Positions 7,059 to 13,951 of a DNA stretch of 30,185 nt are shown piece by piece; within the stretch, counting starts at the first letter, position 1, and every line of letters begins with the position of its first letter. Location: positions 1 to 30,185 of the forward strand of contig CAZLYK010000056.1 of the NCBI GenBank assembly GCA_964563495.1, written 5' to 3'. The notes beneath the pieces are model-generated. The model was not told the origin of the DNA. It worked only from the letters and a program-made list of their open reading frames with translations, and did no database searches. Source of the stretch: CAZLYK01 sp964563495 (GTDB taxonomy: Bacteria > Acidobacteriota > Blastocatellia > RBC074). The position numbers were made by a program, and so were the translations under genes.

Positions 7059-8336
7059 ATGATGATAAAGAAGATCATTCCTGCTCTGCTGATATTCCAG
7101 AGCCTGCTCGTTTTCGCCGGGGATGACTGGCCGCAGTTTCGCGGGCCCGAAGGGACCGGCCATTCCGATGCGCGCGAGTTGCCGCTCAACTGGAGCGAGA
7201 CTCAGAACGTCGTCTGGAAAACGCCGATCCACGATCGCGGCTGGTCATCCCCGGTGATTTACGGGACTCAGATCTGGCTGACGACTTCAACGGCCGATGG
7301 CCGTAAGCTTTATGCACTCTGCCTCGACCGCGAGAGCGGGCGGATCATTCGCGACATAAAGCTCTTCGAGGTAGCGCAGCCGCAATACGCCCATCCTTTC
7401 AATACCTATGCCTCACCGACTCCGGTGATTGAAAAGGGGAGGGTTTATCTCACCTTCGGGTCGCCCGGCACCGCCTGCATCGACACCCGCACATTCAAGG
7501 TCTTGTGGGAGCGGCGCGACATCGAATGCAATCATTTTCGCGGCGCGGGTTCTTCCCCGATCATCTTTCGGGATCTGCTGATTATGCATTTTGACGGCAG
7601 CGACCGGCAGTTCGTCACCGCGCTCGACAAACGGACAGGCAAGACGGTCTGGCAGACCAGAAGATCGATAGATTTTCAGGACCTGGACGAAAAAGGAAAA
7701 CCGGCAGCCGAGGGAGACCTTCGCAAAGCTTTTTCGACCCCGCATGTTGCGTTGATCGACGGCCGGTGGGAGCTGATCAGCCTGGGAGCCAAGGCCGCGT
7801 ACGCCTATGACCCCTTCACCGGCGTAGAGCTATGGCGTGTCGAGGAACGGGCTCAACACTCGGCCAGCACCCGACCCGTGATTGGGTTGGGAATGATCTT
7901 CTTCCCGACCGGCTTTTCCGCCGGCCAGCTGTTCGCCGTCCGGACCGGCGGCAATGGACTGATCACCGACACGCATGTTGCCTGGCGGGTCAAGCGAGGG
8001 GTCTCAAACAAACCATCGATCCTGCTGATCGATGACCTGATCTATATGATCAACGACACCGGCATCGCCAGTTGCATCGAGGCAAAGACGGGAGAGCAGG
8101 TCTGGCAAAAACGGATCGGCGGCGAGTATTCGGCCTCACCGGTTTATGCCGACGGCAAGGTCTGGTTTTTCAGCGAGGATGGTAAAACCACCGTGATCAA
8201 GCCCGGCAGGGCTTTTGAACAGCTGGCTGAGAACCGGCTTGACGACGGGTTTCTCGCTTCCCCGGCAGTCGCCGGGAAGGCTTTTTTTCTACGCACCAGG
8301 ACTCACCTCTATCGAATCGAGAAACAAGGGAAATAG
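7059..8336 (+). CDS. Exported PQQ-binding-like beta-propeller repeat protein
   Basis: This protein of about 425 residues has a signal peptide (MMIKKIIPALLIFQSLLVFAG) followed by DWPQFRGPEGTGHS, the hallmark start of PQQ-like beta-propellers in acidobacteria and Planctomycetes. Repeated blade motifs follow: LYALCLDRESGRII, CIDTRTFKVLWE, VTALDKRTGKTVWQ, ASCIEAKTGEQVWQ. It should fold as an eight-bladed propeller in the periplasm. No haem motif is present, and I cannot tell whether it binds PQQ or serves as a BamB-like scaffold. I chose the ATG at 7059 over a TTG at 7035 because of the AGGA site and the signal peptide. It probably shares a transcript with the upstream oxidoreductase (42-nt gap). 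Its TAG stop opens the hairpin at 8332-8418. Confidence 0.85.
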   Translation: MMIKKIIPALLIFQSLLVFAGDDWPQFRGPEGTGHSDARELPLNWSETQNVVWKTPIHDRGWSSPVIYGTQIWLTTSTADGRKLYALCLDRESGRIIRDIKLFEVAQPQYAHPFNTYASPTPVIEKGRVYLTFGSPGTACIDTRTFKVLWERRDIECNHFRGAGSSPIIFRDLLIMHFDGSDRQFVTALDKRTGKTVWQTRRSIDFQDLDEKGKPAAEGDLRKAFSTPHVALIDGRWELISLGAKAAYAYDPFTGVELWRVEERAQHSASTRPVIGLGMIFFPTGFSAGQLFAVRTGGNGLITDTHVAWRVKRGVSNKPSILLIDDLIYMINDTGIASCIEAKTGEQVWQKRIGGEYSASPVYADGKVWFFSEDGKTTVIKPGRAFEQLAENRLDDGFLASPAVAGKAFFLRTRTHLYRIEKQGK

Positions 8337-8418
8337 ACAGGAGGGACAGGATTGTTTCAGGGTTTGACAAGATAATGTCTTGTCGAATCCCGAAACAATC
8401 CTGTCCCTCCTGTCTATT
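8332..8418. repeat. AGGATT-type inverted repeat with perfect 27-bp arms at convergent junction
   Basis: The arms 8332-8358 and 8392-8418 are exact reverse complements. The 33-nt interior adds a near-palindrome, GACAAGATAATGTCTTGTC (8366-8384). Each arm begins in or at the stop codons of the converging genes: TAG at 8334-8336 on plus, and TAA directly followed by TAG on minus. It may act as a bidirectional transcription terminator, but neither side has a strong T-run. Confidence 0.9.
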
Positions 8419-9721
8419 AAATATGAGCGAACGCGACGCTTAGATCCTCGATGATGTCATGCCAGTCCTCCAATCCGATCGAAAGGCGGATGCCTCCGGG
8501 TTCGAGCCCCCTCGAGCGTTTAACCTCATCGGGCAGGGCTGAATGTGTCATCGAGTAAGGCTCTTCGATGAGGGTCCGGATCTGCCCCAGGCTGACGGCC
8601 AGGGTGACGCTATAGGCCCGGTTGGCAATGTAATCGATGAAGCGGTCAGCCGCCGCCGTGGCCGATTTCTCGTCTCCTTTGAGAACAAAATAGAGCATGG
8701 ATCCGGGAGCGAACTTACCATCGTAGCTGGTCATCTGACGCCGCGCCAATTCGGATTGAGGGAACGATTCGAGGCCGGGATAATTGACGCGTGAGACTTT
8801 TGGATGCTGCTCGAGAAACTGCGCCACGCGGAGCGCGGTCTTCTGCTGATTGACCAGTCGCGTCGCCAGCGTCGGCAGACCATAGACCAGTATCGGCCAC
8901 GCGCTCTTGGGCGAGAGAACGCCGCCGAAATCCTTGCGAAACATGAGCAGCGCGGTGTGGTGCTGGTGCGAGCCGATCACGGCGCCGCCCATATCCGTGC
9001 CGAAACCGCCGATGTTTTTGGTCAGGCTGTGTGCGACCAGGTCGGCGCCGAGAGAGAGCGGGCGCTGGCAATAAGGCGTGGCAAAGGTGTTGTCCACAAC
9101 CATGACCGGGCGATCTTTGCTCTCGCGCCCGTCGCCGGCCTCGTTCATCCAGCGGCGAACCCCGGCGATGTCGATCAGGTCCAGGGTCGGATTGACGGGA
9201 GTCTCGAAATAGACCACGCGAGTGCGCGGCGTCAGGGCCTCCTTGAAACTATCCTCGTTCCTCAGGTCGGCGAACCGCGTCTGAACTCCAAAACGCGGCA
9301 GCCAGGAGGTCAACAGGCTATAGGTGCAACCATAGAGCGTGTGATGCGCGACGATCTCATCGCCGGATCGTGTAGTCACACCGAGCGCCGCGCTGATCGC
9401 CGCCATGCCGGTGGAGAAGGTAACGGCGATATCGCCTCCCTCGGCATACGCCAGATTCTCTTCGAGCATGCCGCGAGTCGGCTCATCGAGCCGGTCGTAA
9501 ATATAGATCGGCGGGTGGCCGGCCATCTCCGCCGATTCCGAAGCGAACTCTTCAAAACCCTGCGCCCCACGATGAACCGATTCGAGCCGGTAGGTCGCGG
9601 AGGCTGAAATCGGCGGGATCAGGTGATGGTCAAAGTCCCAGAGCTTGCTCTCATAGTTGCCGTGAATCAGATGGGTTCGCATCTGATACTCTTCTTTTTT
9701 GCGCCGGTGCTGTTTCTTCAT
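8417..9721 (-). CDS. PLP-dependent Cys/Met metabolism enzyme (methionine gamma-lyase/cystathionine gamma-synthase type)
   Basis: This is a 434-residue fold-type I PLP enzyme. FSTGMAAISAALG, the PLP-ring-stacking region HTLYGCTYSL, the phosphate-site VVDNTFATPY and the Schiff-base lysine in HSLTKNIGGFGTDMGG place it in the Cys/Met metabolism family, which includes methionine gamma-lyase, cystathionine gamma-lyase and gamma-synthase. The block after the lysine differs from the common 'SATKYIGGHSD', so the exact reaction is open. The ATG at 9721 has a good AAGGGAG ribosome site. An internal ATG at 9682 is also possible. It lies 19 nt downstream of malic enzyme 1 on the same strand, suggesting an operon. 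The TAA stop is followed in frame by TAG from the hairpin repeat. Confidence 0.85.
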   Translation of the reverse strand: MKKQHRRKKEEYQMRTHLIHGNYESKLWDFDHHLIPPISASATYRLESVHRGAQGFEEFASESAEMAGHPPIYIYDRLDEPTRGMLEENLAYAEGGDIAVTFSTGMAAISAALGVTTRSGDEIVAHHTLYGCTYSLLTSWLPRFGVQTRFADLRNEDSFKEALTPRTRVVYFETPVNPTLDLIDIAGVRRWMNEAGDGRESKDRPVMVVDNTFATPYCQRPLSLGADLVAHSLTKNIGGFGTDMGGAVIGSHQHHTALLMFRKDFGGVLSPKSAWPILVYGLPTLATRLVNQQKTALRVAQFLEQHPKVSRVNYPGLESFPQSELARRQMTSYDGKFAPGSMLYFVLKGDEKSATAAADRFIDYIANRAYSVTLAVSLGQIRTLIEEPYSMTHSALPDEVKRSRGLEPGGIRLSIGLEDWHDIIEDLSVAFAHI

Positions 9722-9740
9722 AATTCGTTCTCCCTTCGGA

Positions 9741-11471
9741 TCACCCGGTCAATCCGGTCCAATCTTCGCTTTGATACTGGACATAGTGGGGGATCCACAT
9801 CTTCGCGTCGATCCTCTGTTCGAGCTCAGTTTGAGGTATCTGTTCAGCCAGCCCGGCGCGCAGCGCCTCGGAACCAACGGCCAGAGCGACGCGGCGCGAG
9901 ATTTCGCGCACGCTACTGAGCTTCGGATAGAGCGGGGCGGTATGATCCCGCAGAGCCGGCGCAAACTCGCTCAGCACCCGCGCCGCGGCGACAAACATCT
10001 GGTTGGTCACACGGCGGGCGCCGGAAGCGACGACCCCCAGGCCGACGCCGGGGAAAATGAATGAATTGTTGCACTGCCCGAAGCGGATCCGCGTTCCTCC
10101 ATACTCGACCTCTGGAAACGGGCTGCCGGTGGCGACCAGCGCGCGGCCACCAGTCCAGTTGATCAAATCGGCCGGCGCGGCCTCACACTTCGATGTCGGG
10201 TTGGAGAGAGGGAAAATGATCGGGCGCTCGGTGTGCCCGGCCATCTCGCGAATGATCTCTTCCGAAAACGCCCCGGGCTGCGCCGATGTGCCGATCAGCA
10301 CCGTCGGATGGACGTTCCTGACGACGTCCGGGAAAGTGAAACTACCCGCCTGGCCCAGCTTCCATTCGCCGAGCCGTTCGACCGGTTGAGCGTATCGCTG
10401 TTTGAAGGGCTCAAGATCGGTCCGGCCCGAATGAACCAGTTCCCGGCTGTCAACCAGCCAGATGGCCGACTTCGCCTGCGCCTCGGTCACGCCCTCGCTG
10501 ATCATCGCCGTCACAATCTGGTCGCTGATCCCGGTCGCCGATGAGCCCGCGCCCAAAACCACGATCCGTTGATCGCTCAATTTGGACCCGGTAACTTTCA
10601 TGCCGGCCAGCAGCCCGGCCAGCGTCACCGCGCCCGTCCCCTGTATGTCATCGTTGAAAGTGCACAAACGATCGCGGTATCGCTCCAGTAGTCTCGAAGC
10701 ATTGTGCTTGGAGAAATCCTCCCATTGCAACAGCACATCGGGGAACTTGTGCATGACCGCTTGGACAAAAGCCTCTATGAATTGGTCGTATTCACGGGCG
10801 CGGACACGTTCGTGTCGCCAGCCCAGGTAGAGCGGGTCTTTGAGCAGCTCCTGATTGTTCGTGCCGACGTCGAGCAGAATCGGCAAAGTCGTCGCCGGGT
10901 GAATGCCCGCGCAGAGCGTGTAGAGCGCGAGTTTCCCCACCGGGATTCCCATCCCGCCGACACCCAGGTCGCCCAGCCCCAGGATCCGCTCTCCATCGGT
11001 CACGACAATCACCTCGACCTTCGACGTTGGAGCATTATCCAGGATCGTCTCGATCTCGTCCTGATAGGGATACGAGACATAGAGCCCACGCGGACGGCGA
11101 AAGACGTGGCTGTACCGCTGGCACCCGAGCCCGACCGTCGGGGTATAGATGATCGGCATCATCTCCGTGATATGCGCGCCGACCAGCCGGTAAAAGAGCG
11201 TCTCGTTGCGATCCTGCAAAGACGCCAGATAGATGTATCGCTCCAGATCGGTCTCTTTGCGCTGATAATTTTCATAAGTCCGTGCCAGCTGCTGATCGAG
11301 CGTCGAAGGGTGGTACGGCAATAATCCGAGCAATCCCAACCCTCGCCGTTCAACTTCCGTGAAAGCGCTCCCTTTGTTCAACATCGGGTCATCAAGCAGT
11401 GCATGTCCCATGAGCGGAACCTCCTGAGTTTCGCGATCTATCTTCTTTTTCATGTTCGGTTTTGGCGACAT
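9741..11471 (-). CDS. maeA: NAD-type malic enzyme (oxaloacetate-decarboxylating), paralogue 1
   Basis: This protein of about 576 residues belongs to the large malic enzyme family (SfcA/MaeA type), which converts L-malate to pyruvate, CO2 and NAD(P)H. Motifs include MMPIIYTPTVG, VVTDGERILGLGDLG, the metal/substrate site LCTFNDDIQGTGAVT, and the dinucleotide site VVLGAGSSATG, then IIFPLSNPTSKCE. I chose the ATG at 11471 because GAGGAG lies 7 nt upstream. A TTG at 11495 is in frame but poorly placed. A second full-length paralogue lies at 13952-15679. The two share a 52-nt identical stretch here (10616-10667). NAD preference is inferred from the family type. Confidence 0.92.
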   Translation of the reverse strand: MSPKPNMKKKIDRETQEVPLMGHALLDDPMLNKGSAFTEVERRGLGLLGLLPYHPSTLDQQLARTYENYQRKETDLERYIYLASLQDRNETLFYRLVGAHITEMMPIIYTPTVGLGCQRYSHVFRRPRGLYVSYPYQDEIETILDNAPTSKVEVIVVTDGERILGLGDLGVGGMGIPVGKLALYTLCAGIHPATTLPILLDVGTNNQELLKDPLYLGWRHERVRAREYDQFIEAFVQAVMHKFPDVLLQWEDFSKHNASRLLERYRDRLCTFNDDIQGTGAVTLAGLLAGMKVTGSKLSDQRIVVLGAGSSATGISDQIVTAMISEGVTEAQAKSAIWLVDSRELVHSGRTDLEPFKQRYAQPVERLGEWKLGQAGSFTFPDVVRNVHPTVLIGTSAQPGAFSEEIIREMAGHTERPIIFPLSNPTSKCEAAPADLINWTGGRALVATGSPFPEVEYGGTRIRFGQCNNSFIFPGVGLGVVASGARRVTNQMFVAAARVLSEFAPALRDHTAPLYPKLSSVREISRRVALAVGSEALRAGLAEQIPQTELEQRIDAKMWIPHYVQYQSEDWTGLTG

Positions 11472-11504
11472 ACTATGGCTCCTCTTTGTCTTCAATCCTG
11501 TTTA

Positions 11505-11590
11505 CAGCGGCTTTCAGTTTCGTGCGTCCTGTCAGACGCACGACCGTCAGGGAGGGCGACTGACAGGACGCACGAAACTGAAAAACCGCG
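11505..11590. repeat. Hairpin 2 of composite element, copy 2, with enlarged loop
   Basis: The arms 11512-11535 and 11560-11583 are reverse complements (24 bp), and a flanking GCGG/CCGC pairs after a small bulge. Compared with copy 1 (5565-5614) the loop has gained about 30 nt, including a repeated piece of the arm (GTGCGTC...GACGCAC). The element is inverted relative to copy 1. Confidence 0.85.
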
Positions 11591-11629
11591 CTGATCGCAT
11601 TGGTCATCAATCAATGCTTACCCTGCGGC

Positions 11630-11687
11630 AGCAAGTTTCACGTTTATGCGACCGCGTCCTCGCGGTCGCATAAACGTGAAACTTGCT
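11630..11687. repeat. Perfect 27-bp inverted repeat, hairpin 1 of composite element, copy 2
   Basis: The arms 11630-11656 and 11661-11687 are exact reverse complements with loop TCCT, which is the reverse complement of the loop in copy 1. The only stem difference from copy 1 is TTTATGCG for TTTGTGCG, matched by CGCATAAA for CGCACAAA in the other arm, so pairing is kept. Confidence 0.9.
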
Positions 11688-11692
11688 ATAAT
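11687..11692 (+). promoter_or_regulatory. TATAAT -10-like box at outer edge of hairpin element copy 2
   Basis: CTTGCTATAATCC follows the stem, mirroring the box at copy 1, and points outward towards the isomerase-like gene about 260 nt away. No clear -35 is present, so promoter activity is only a suggestion. Confidence 0.35.
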
Positions 11693-11720
11693 CCTGAAAA
11701 AATCCTGTTAATCCTGTCTC
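11690..11720. repeat. One-sided AGGATT-type repeat
   Basis: Three AATCCTG units in a row end in CTGTCTC, the minus-strand form of the AGGATT family. It is fused directly to the edge of the composite hairpin element. No opposite arm is seen. Confidence 0.55.
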
Positions 11721-11951
11721 TTGCTTCAGCGCAAACACCGTGCCGTAATAAAGAGGTCGATTGATTGATAATCTGAGCCTCGCTTGCGAGCTTTCACGCA
11801 TTTCGGCGGCCCGCTCCGGGGAAATTTGCGCAGTTCGCCGGCTTGATCCTCAGACCCTTTGTCAGCCAATACGCGCGGTGATAGACTGCCCCCATCAATT
11901 CATACCCGGCCCGAGAAGAGCAATTCTAATCATTTATGGAAGAGGAAAAAG

Positions 11952-13058
11952 ATGCCGATTGCTGATAAATCACTGCCCGTCTCAAGGCGGAAATTTATTT
12001 CCGCCGTTTCAGCCGTCGCGGGAGCAGTTGCGTTGGGGCCGGCGACGAGTGCGGGATCGAACTTACGGCTCAAGCCAAGATCGTTCGGGATTGCCTGGAC
12101 TTCGTTCCCGATCCGAATTCGCCAGGCGTTACAGAGGAATCCGAACAAGCGACCGGCGTTGTCCGCCGATGACTTCATCGAACTCTGTTATTCTTTCGGC
12201 GCGGGCGGCTGCCAGATGGATATCAATCAGCTCGACCTGCACGATTCCGACTATCTCAAAAGCATCAGCTTGATGCTCGAGAAGAAAGGCATGTTTTTGG
12301 AGCTCGGGGTCAGCGCAAAGACGCTGGAAAGCGCGGATGCCTTGGCCCAGGTCGCGGCCGTCGCCGGTCAACTGGGCGTCGATCGCCTGCGGATAGCCTG
12401 TCTCAATGGCCGCCGCTATGAGGATTTTTCAGAGCTCGGGAAATGGCAGGACTTCGCCGACCACTGGAAACGCGTGCTCAGGCAAGCCGAGCCGGTGCTC
12501 AAGAAACACAAACTGGCCGTCGGTCTGGAGAATCACAAAGACTGGCTGGTGGATGAAGAGGTGGAGATTCTGAAATCGGTGAGCAGCCCGTATCTCGGCG
12601 CGTGCATAGATTTCGGAAACAACCTCGCGCTGCTCGAAGATTCAATCACCGTCGTCGAAAAGCTGGCGCCCTACGTCGTCACCACCCATTTGAAAGATAT
12701 GGCGCTCAGGCCATACCAGGATGGGTTTGAGTTGTCTGAGGTCCCGCTCGGCGACGGCATCACGCCGCTCAAGAAGATCATCGAGACTATCTATCGCGCG
12801 CGTCGCGATGTCCATTTTTGCCTCGAGATGATCACCCGTGACCCGCTCAAAATCCCCTACAAAACCGAGAAATACTGGGCGACATACGAACGCCGCGATG
12901 GGGCCCGGGTGCAAAAGTTCGAGCGCTCGGTCCTCACTCGCGCCGCGGCTGAGCCTCTGCCTCGCGTCAGCCACCTGATCGATCAACAGGCGCAGGCTGT
13001 CGAAAATGAGAATATCCGCCGCTCGGCCGAATACGCGAAGAACAAGCTGCTGATCTAA
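11952..13058 (+). CDS. Tat-exported sugar phosphate isomerase/epimerase-like TIM barrel
   Basis: This 368-residue protein has a clear Tat leader (SRRKFISAVSAVAGAVALG from residue 11) followed by an AP-endonuclease-2-type TIM barrel. Likely metal or catalytic residues are in GLENHKDW, CIDFGNN, THLKDMAL and CLEMITRD, as in xylose isomerase-like sugar isomerases and epimerases. Export means its substrate is met in the periplasm, so it may act on free or keto sugars made by neighbouring oxidoreductases. I chose the ATG at 11952 because GAGGAAAAAG is just upstream and the Tat leader follows. The frame is open further upstream but without similarity. It is followed after 38 nt by an SDR gene. The substrate is unknown. 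Confidence 0.82.
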   Translation: MPIADKSLPVSRRKFISAVSAVAGAVALGPATSAGSNLRLKPRSFGIAWTSFPIRIRQALQRNPNKRPALSADDFIELCYSFGAGGCQMDINQLDLHDSDYLKSISLMLEKKGMFLELGVSAKTLESADALAQVAAVAGQLGVDRLRIACLNGRRYEDFSELGKWQDFADHWKRVLRQAEPVLKKHKLAVGLENHKDWLVDEEVEILKSVSSPYLGACIDFGNNLALLEDSITVVEKLAPYVVTTHLKDMALRPYQDGFELSEVPLGDGITPLKKIIETIYRARRDVHFCLEMITRDPLKIPYKTEKYWATYERRDGARVQKFERSVLTRAAAEPLPRVSHLIDQQAQAVENENIRRSAEYAKNKLLI

Positions 13059-13092
13059 GACGGGATTGACAGGATTCTTAGAGGATTTGACC
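13056..13092. repeat. One-sided AGGATT-type repeat at isomerase stop codon
   Basis: The TAA stop runs into GACGGGATTGACAGGATT and two further degenerate units, ending just before the ATG of the SDR gene. TAAGACGGG replaces the usual TAGACAGG, so the repeat again starts within the stop codon. Confidence 0.6.
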
Positions 13093-13096
13093 GCGC

Positions 13097-13888
13097 ATGA
13101 AACTCGATCACAAGACTCTCAAGACGCTCGACCTCTTCCGCCTCGATGGTCGTAGCGCGCTCGTCACCGGAGGCGCAAAAGGACTCGGCCGAATCATCTC
13201 GGAAGCATTGGCAGAAGCCGGGGCCAATGTCGCGATCGCCGGCCGGACACTCGCCGACTGTCGTGCGGCTTCAGCCGAAATCGCCGCCTCGACCGGCCGG
13301 CGGATCGAGGCATTTCGGGTGGATGTCACCAGTCAGGACGAGATCGAGCGGCTGAAGACGGAGATCGAATCCTCGCACGGCCCGATCGATATCCTGGTCA
13401 ACAACGCCGGAATCAATATTCGCGGCGCGATCGATGACCTTTCCGCAAGCGATTGGGACGCGGTCATGAACGCCAATGTCAAGGGTCCGTTCCTCTGCTC
13501 CAAGGCTTTTGGTCGGGGAATGTGCGAGCGAGGCTGGGGGAGGGTGATCAATCTGGGATCGATTATGTCCAGCGTTTCGCTGCCCGGGCGCTCACCTTAC
13601 GCCTCATCCAAGGCGGCGGTGCTGGGTCTGACGCGGACGCTCGCGCTCGAATGGGCGACCCGGGGCGTGACGGTCAATGCGATCTGCCCCGGCCCGTTTG
13701 CGACCGAGATGAACCGTCAACTGCTCAACGATCCGGTCAAATACAAAGAGTTCATCGCACGGATTCCGATGGGGCGATGGGGAGAACTGCACGAGATCGC
13801 CGGAGCGGCCGTCTTCCTGGCCTCTGATGCGGCTTCCTACGTGACCGGCGGTGCATTGTATCTCGACGGCGGATGGACGGCTCAATAG
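13097..13888 (+). CDS. SDR-family oxidoreductase (gluconate 5-dehydrogenase/3-oxoacyl reductase-like)
   Basis: This is a 263-residue classical short-chain dehydrogenase. The cofactor motif TGGAKGLG is at 24-31, NNAG at 102-105, and the catalytic Ser155, Tyr168 and Lys172 (YASSK) are all present. The ending GGALYLDGGWTAQ is typical. Its DLFRLDGRSALVTGG start resembles the gluconate 5-dehydrogenase and sugar-SDR subgroup more than FabG. It is cytoplasmic and follows the exported isomerase-like gene by 38 nt, so a role in handling an imported sugar or sugar acid is a reasonable inference. The TAG stop at 13886-13888 is the first triplet of the next repeat. Confidence 0.88.
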   Translation: MKLDHKTLKTLDLFRLDGRSALVTGGAKGLGRIISEALAEAGANVAIAGRTLADCRAASAEIAASTGRRIEAFRVDVTSQDEIERLKTEIESSHGPIDILVNNAGINIRGAIDDLSASDWDAVMNANVKGPFLCSKAFGRGMCERGWGRVINLGSIMSSVSLPGRSPYASSKAAVLGLTRTLALEWATRGVTVNAICPGPFATEMNRQLLNDPVKYKEFIARIPMGRWGELHEIAGAAVFLASDAASYVTGGALYLDGGWTAQ

Positions 13889-13949
13889 ACAGGATTGAGA
13901 GGATATAGTCTTGTCAAATCCTGCAAGAATCCTGTCTATCCTGTCTATT
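13884..13949. repeat. AGGATT-type inverted repeat, imperfect, at convergent junction
   Basis: The outer 12 bp (13884-13895 and 13938-13949) pair exactly. Inner units diverge (TGAGAGGAT against AGACAGGAT). The interior TAGTCTTGTCAAATCCTGC matches the right half of the loop in the 28692-28780 copy. It fills the 63-nt gap between the SDR and malic enzyme 2. Confidence 0.8.
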
Positions 13950-13951
13950 TG

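Larger units (their letters stand above)
11472..11951. other. Divergent intergenic region with composite hairpin element, copy 2
   Basis: About 480 bases separate malic enzyme 1 (minus) and the isomerase-like gene (plus). Positions 11505-11692 are the second copy of the composite hairpin element, followed by one-sided AGGATT repeats to 11720. The rest (11721-11951) holds no gene that I can support and should contain the plus-strand promoter. Confidence 0.6.

Noticed and set aside
8332..8418. Calling the convergent hairpin a standard Rho-independent terminator
   Set aside because: The stem is far longer than usual, is not GC-topped, and has no T-run on either strand. I list it as a repeat with possible terminator activity.
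5462..11692. Composite transposon bounded by inverted elements
   Set aside because: No transposase, integrase or target-site duplication was found. The bracketed genes are ordinary metabolic genes.
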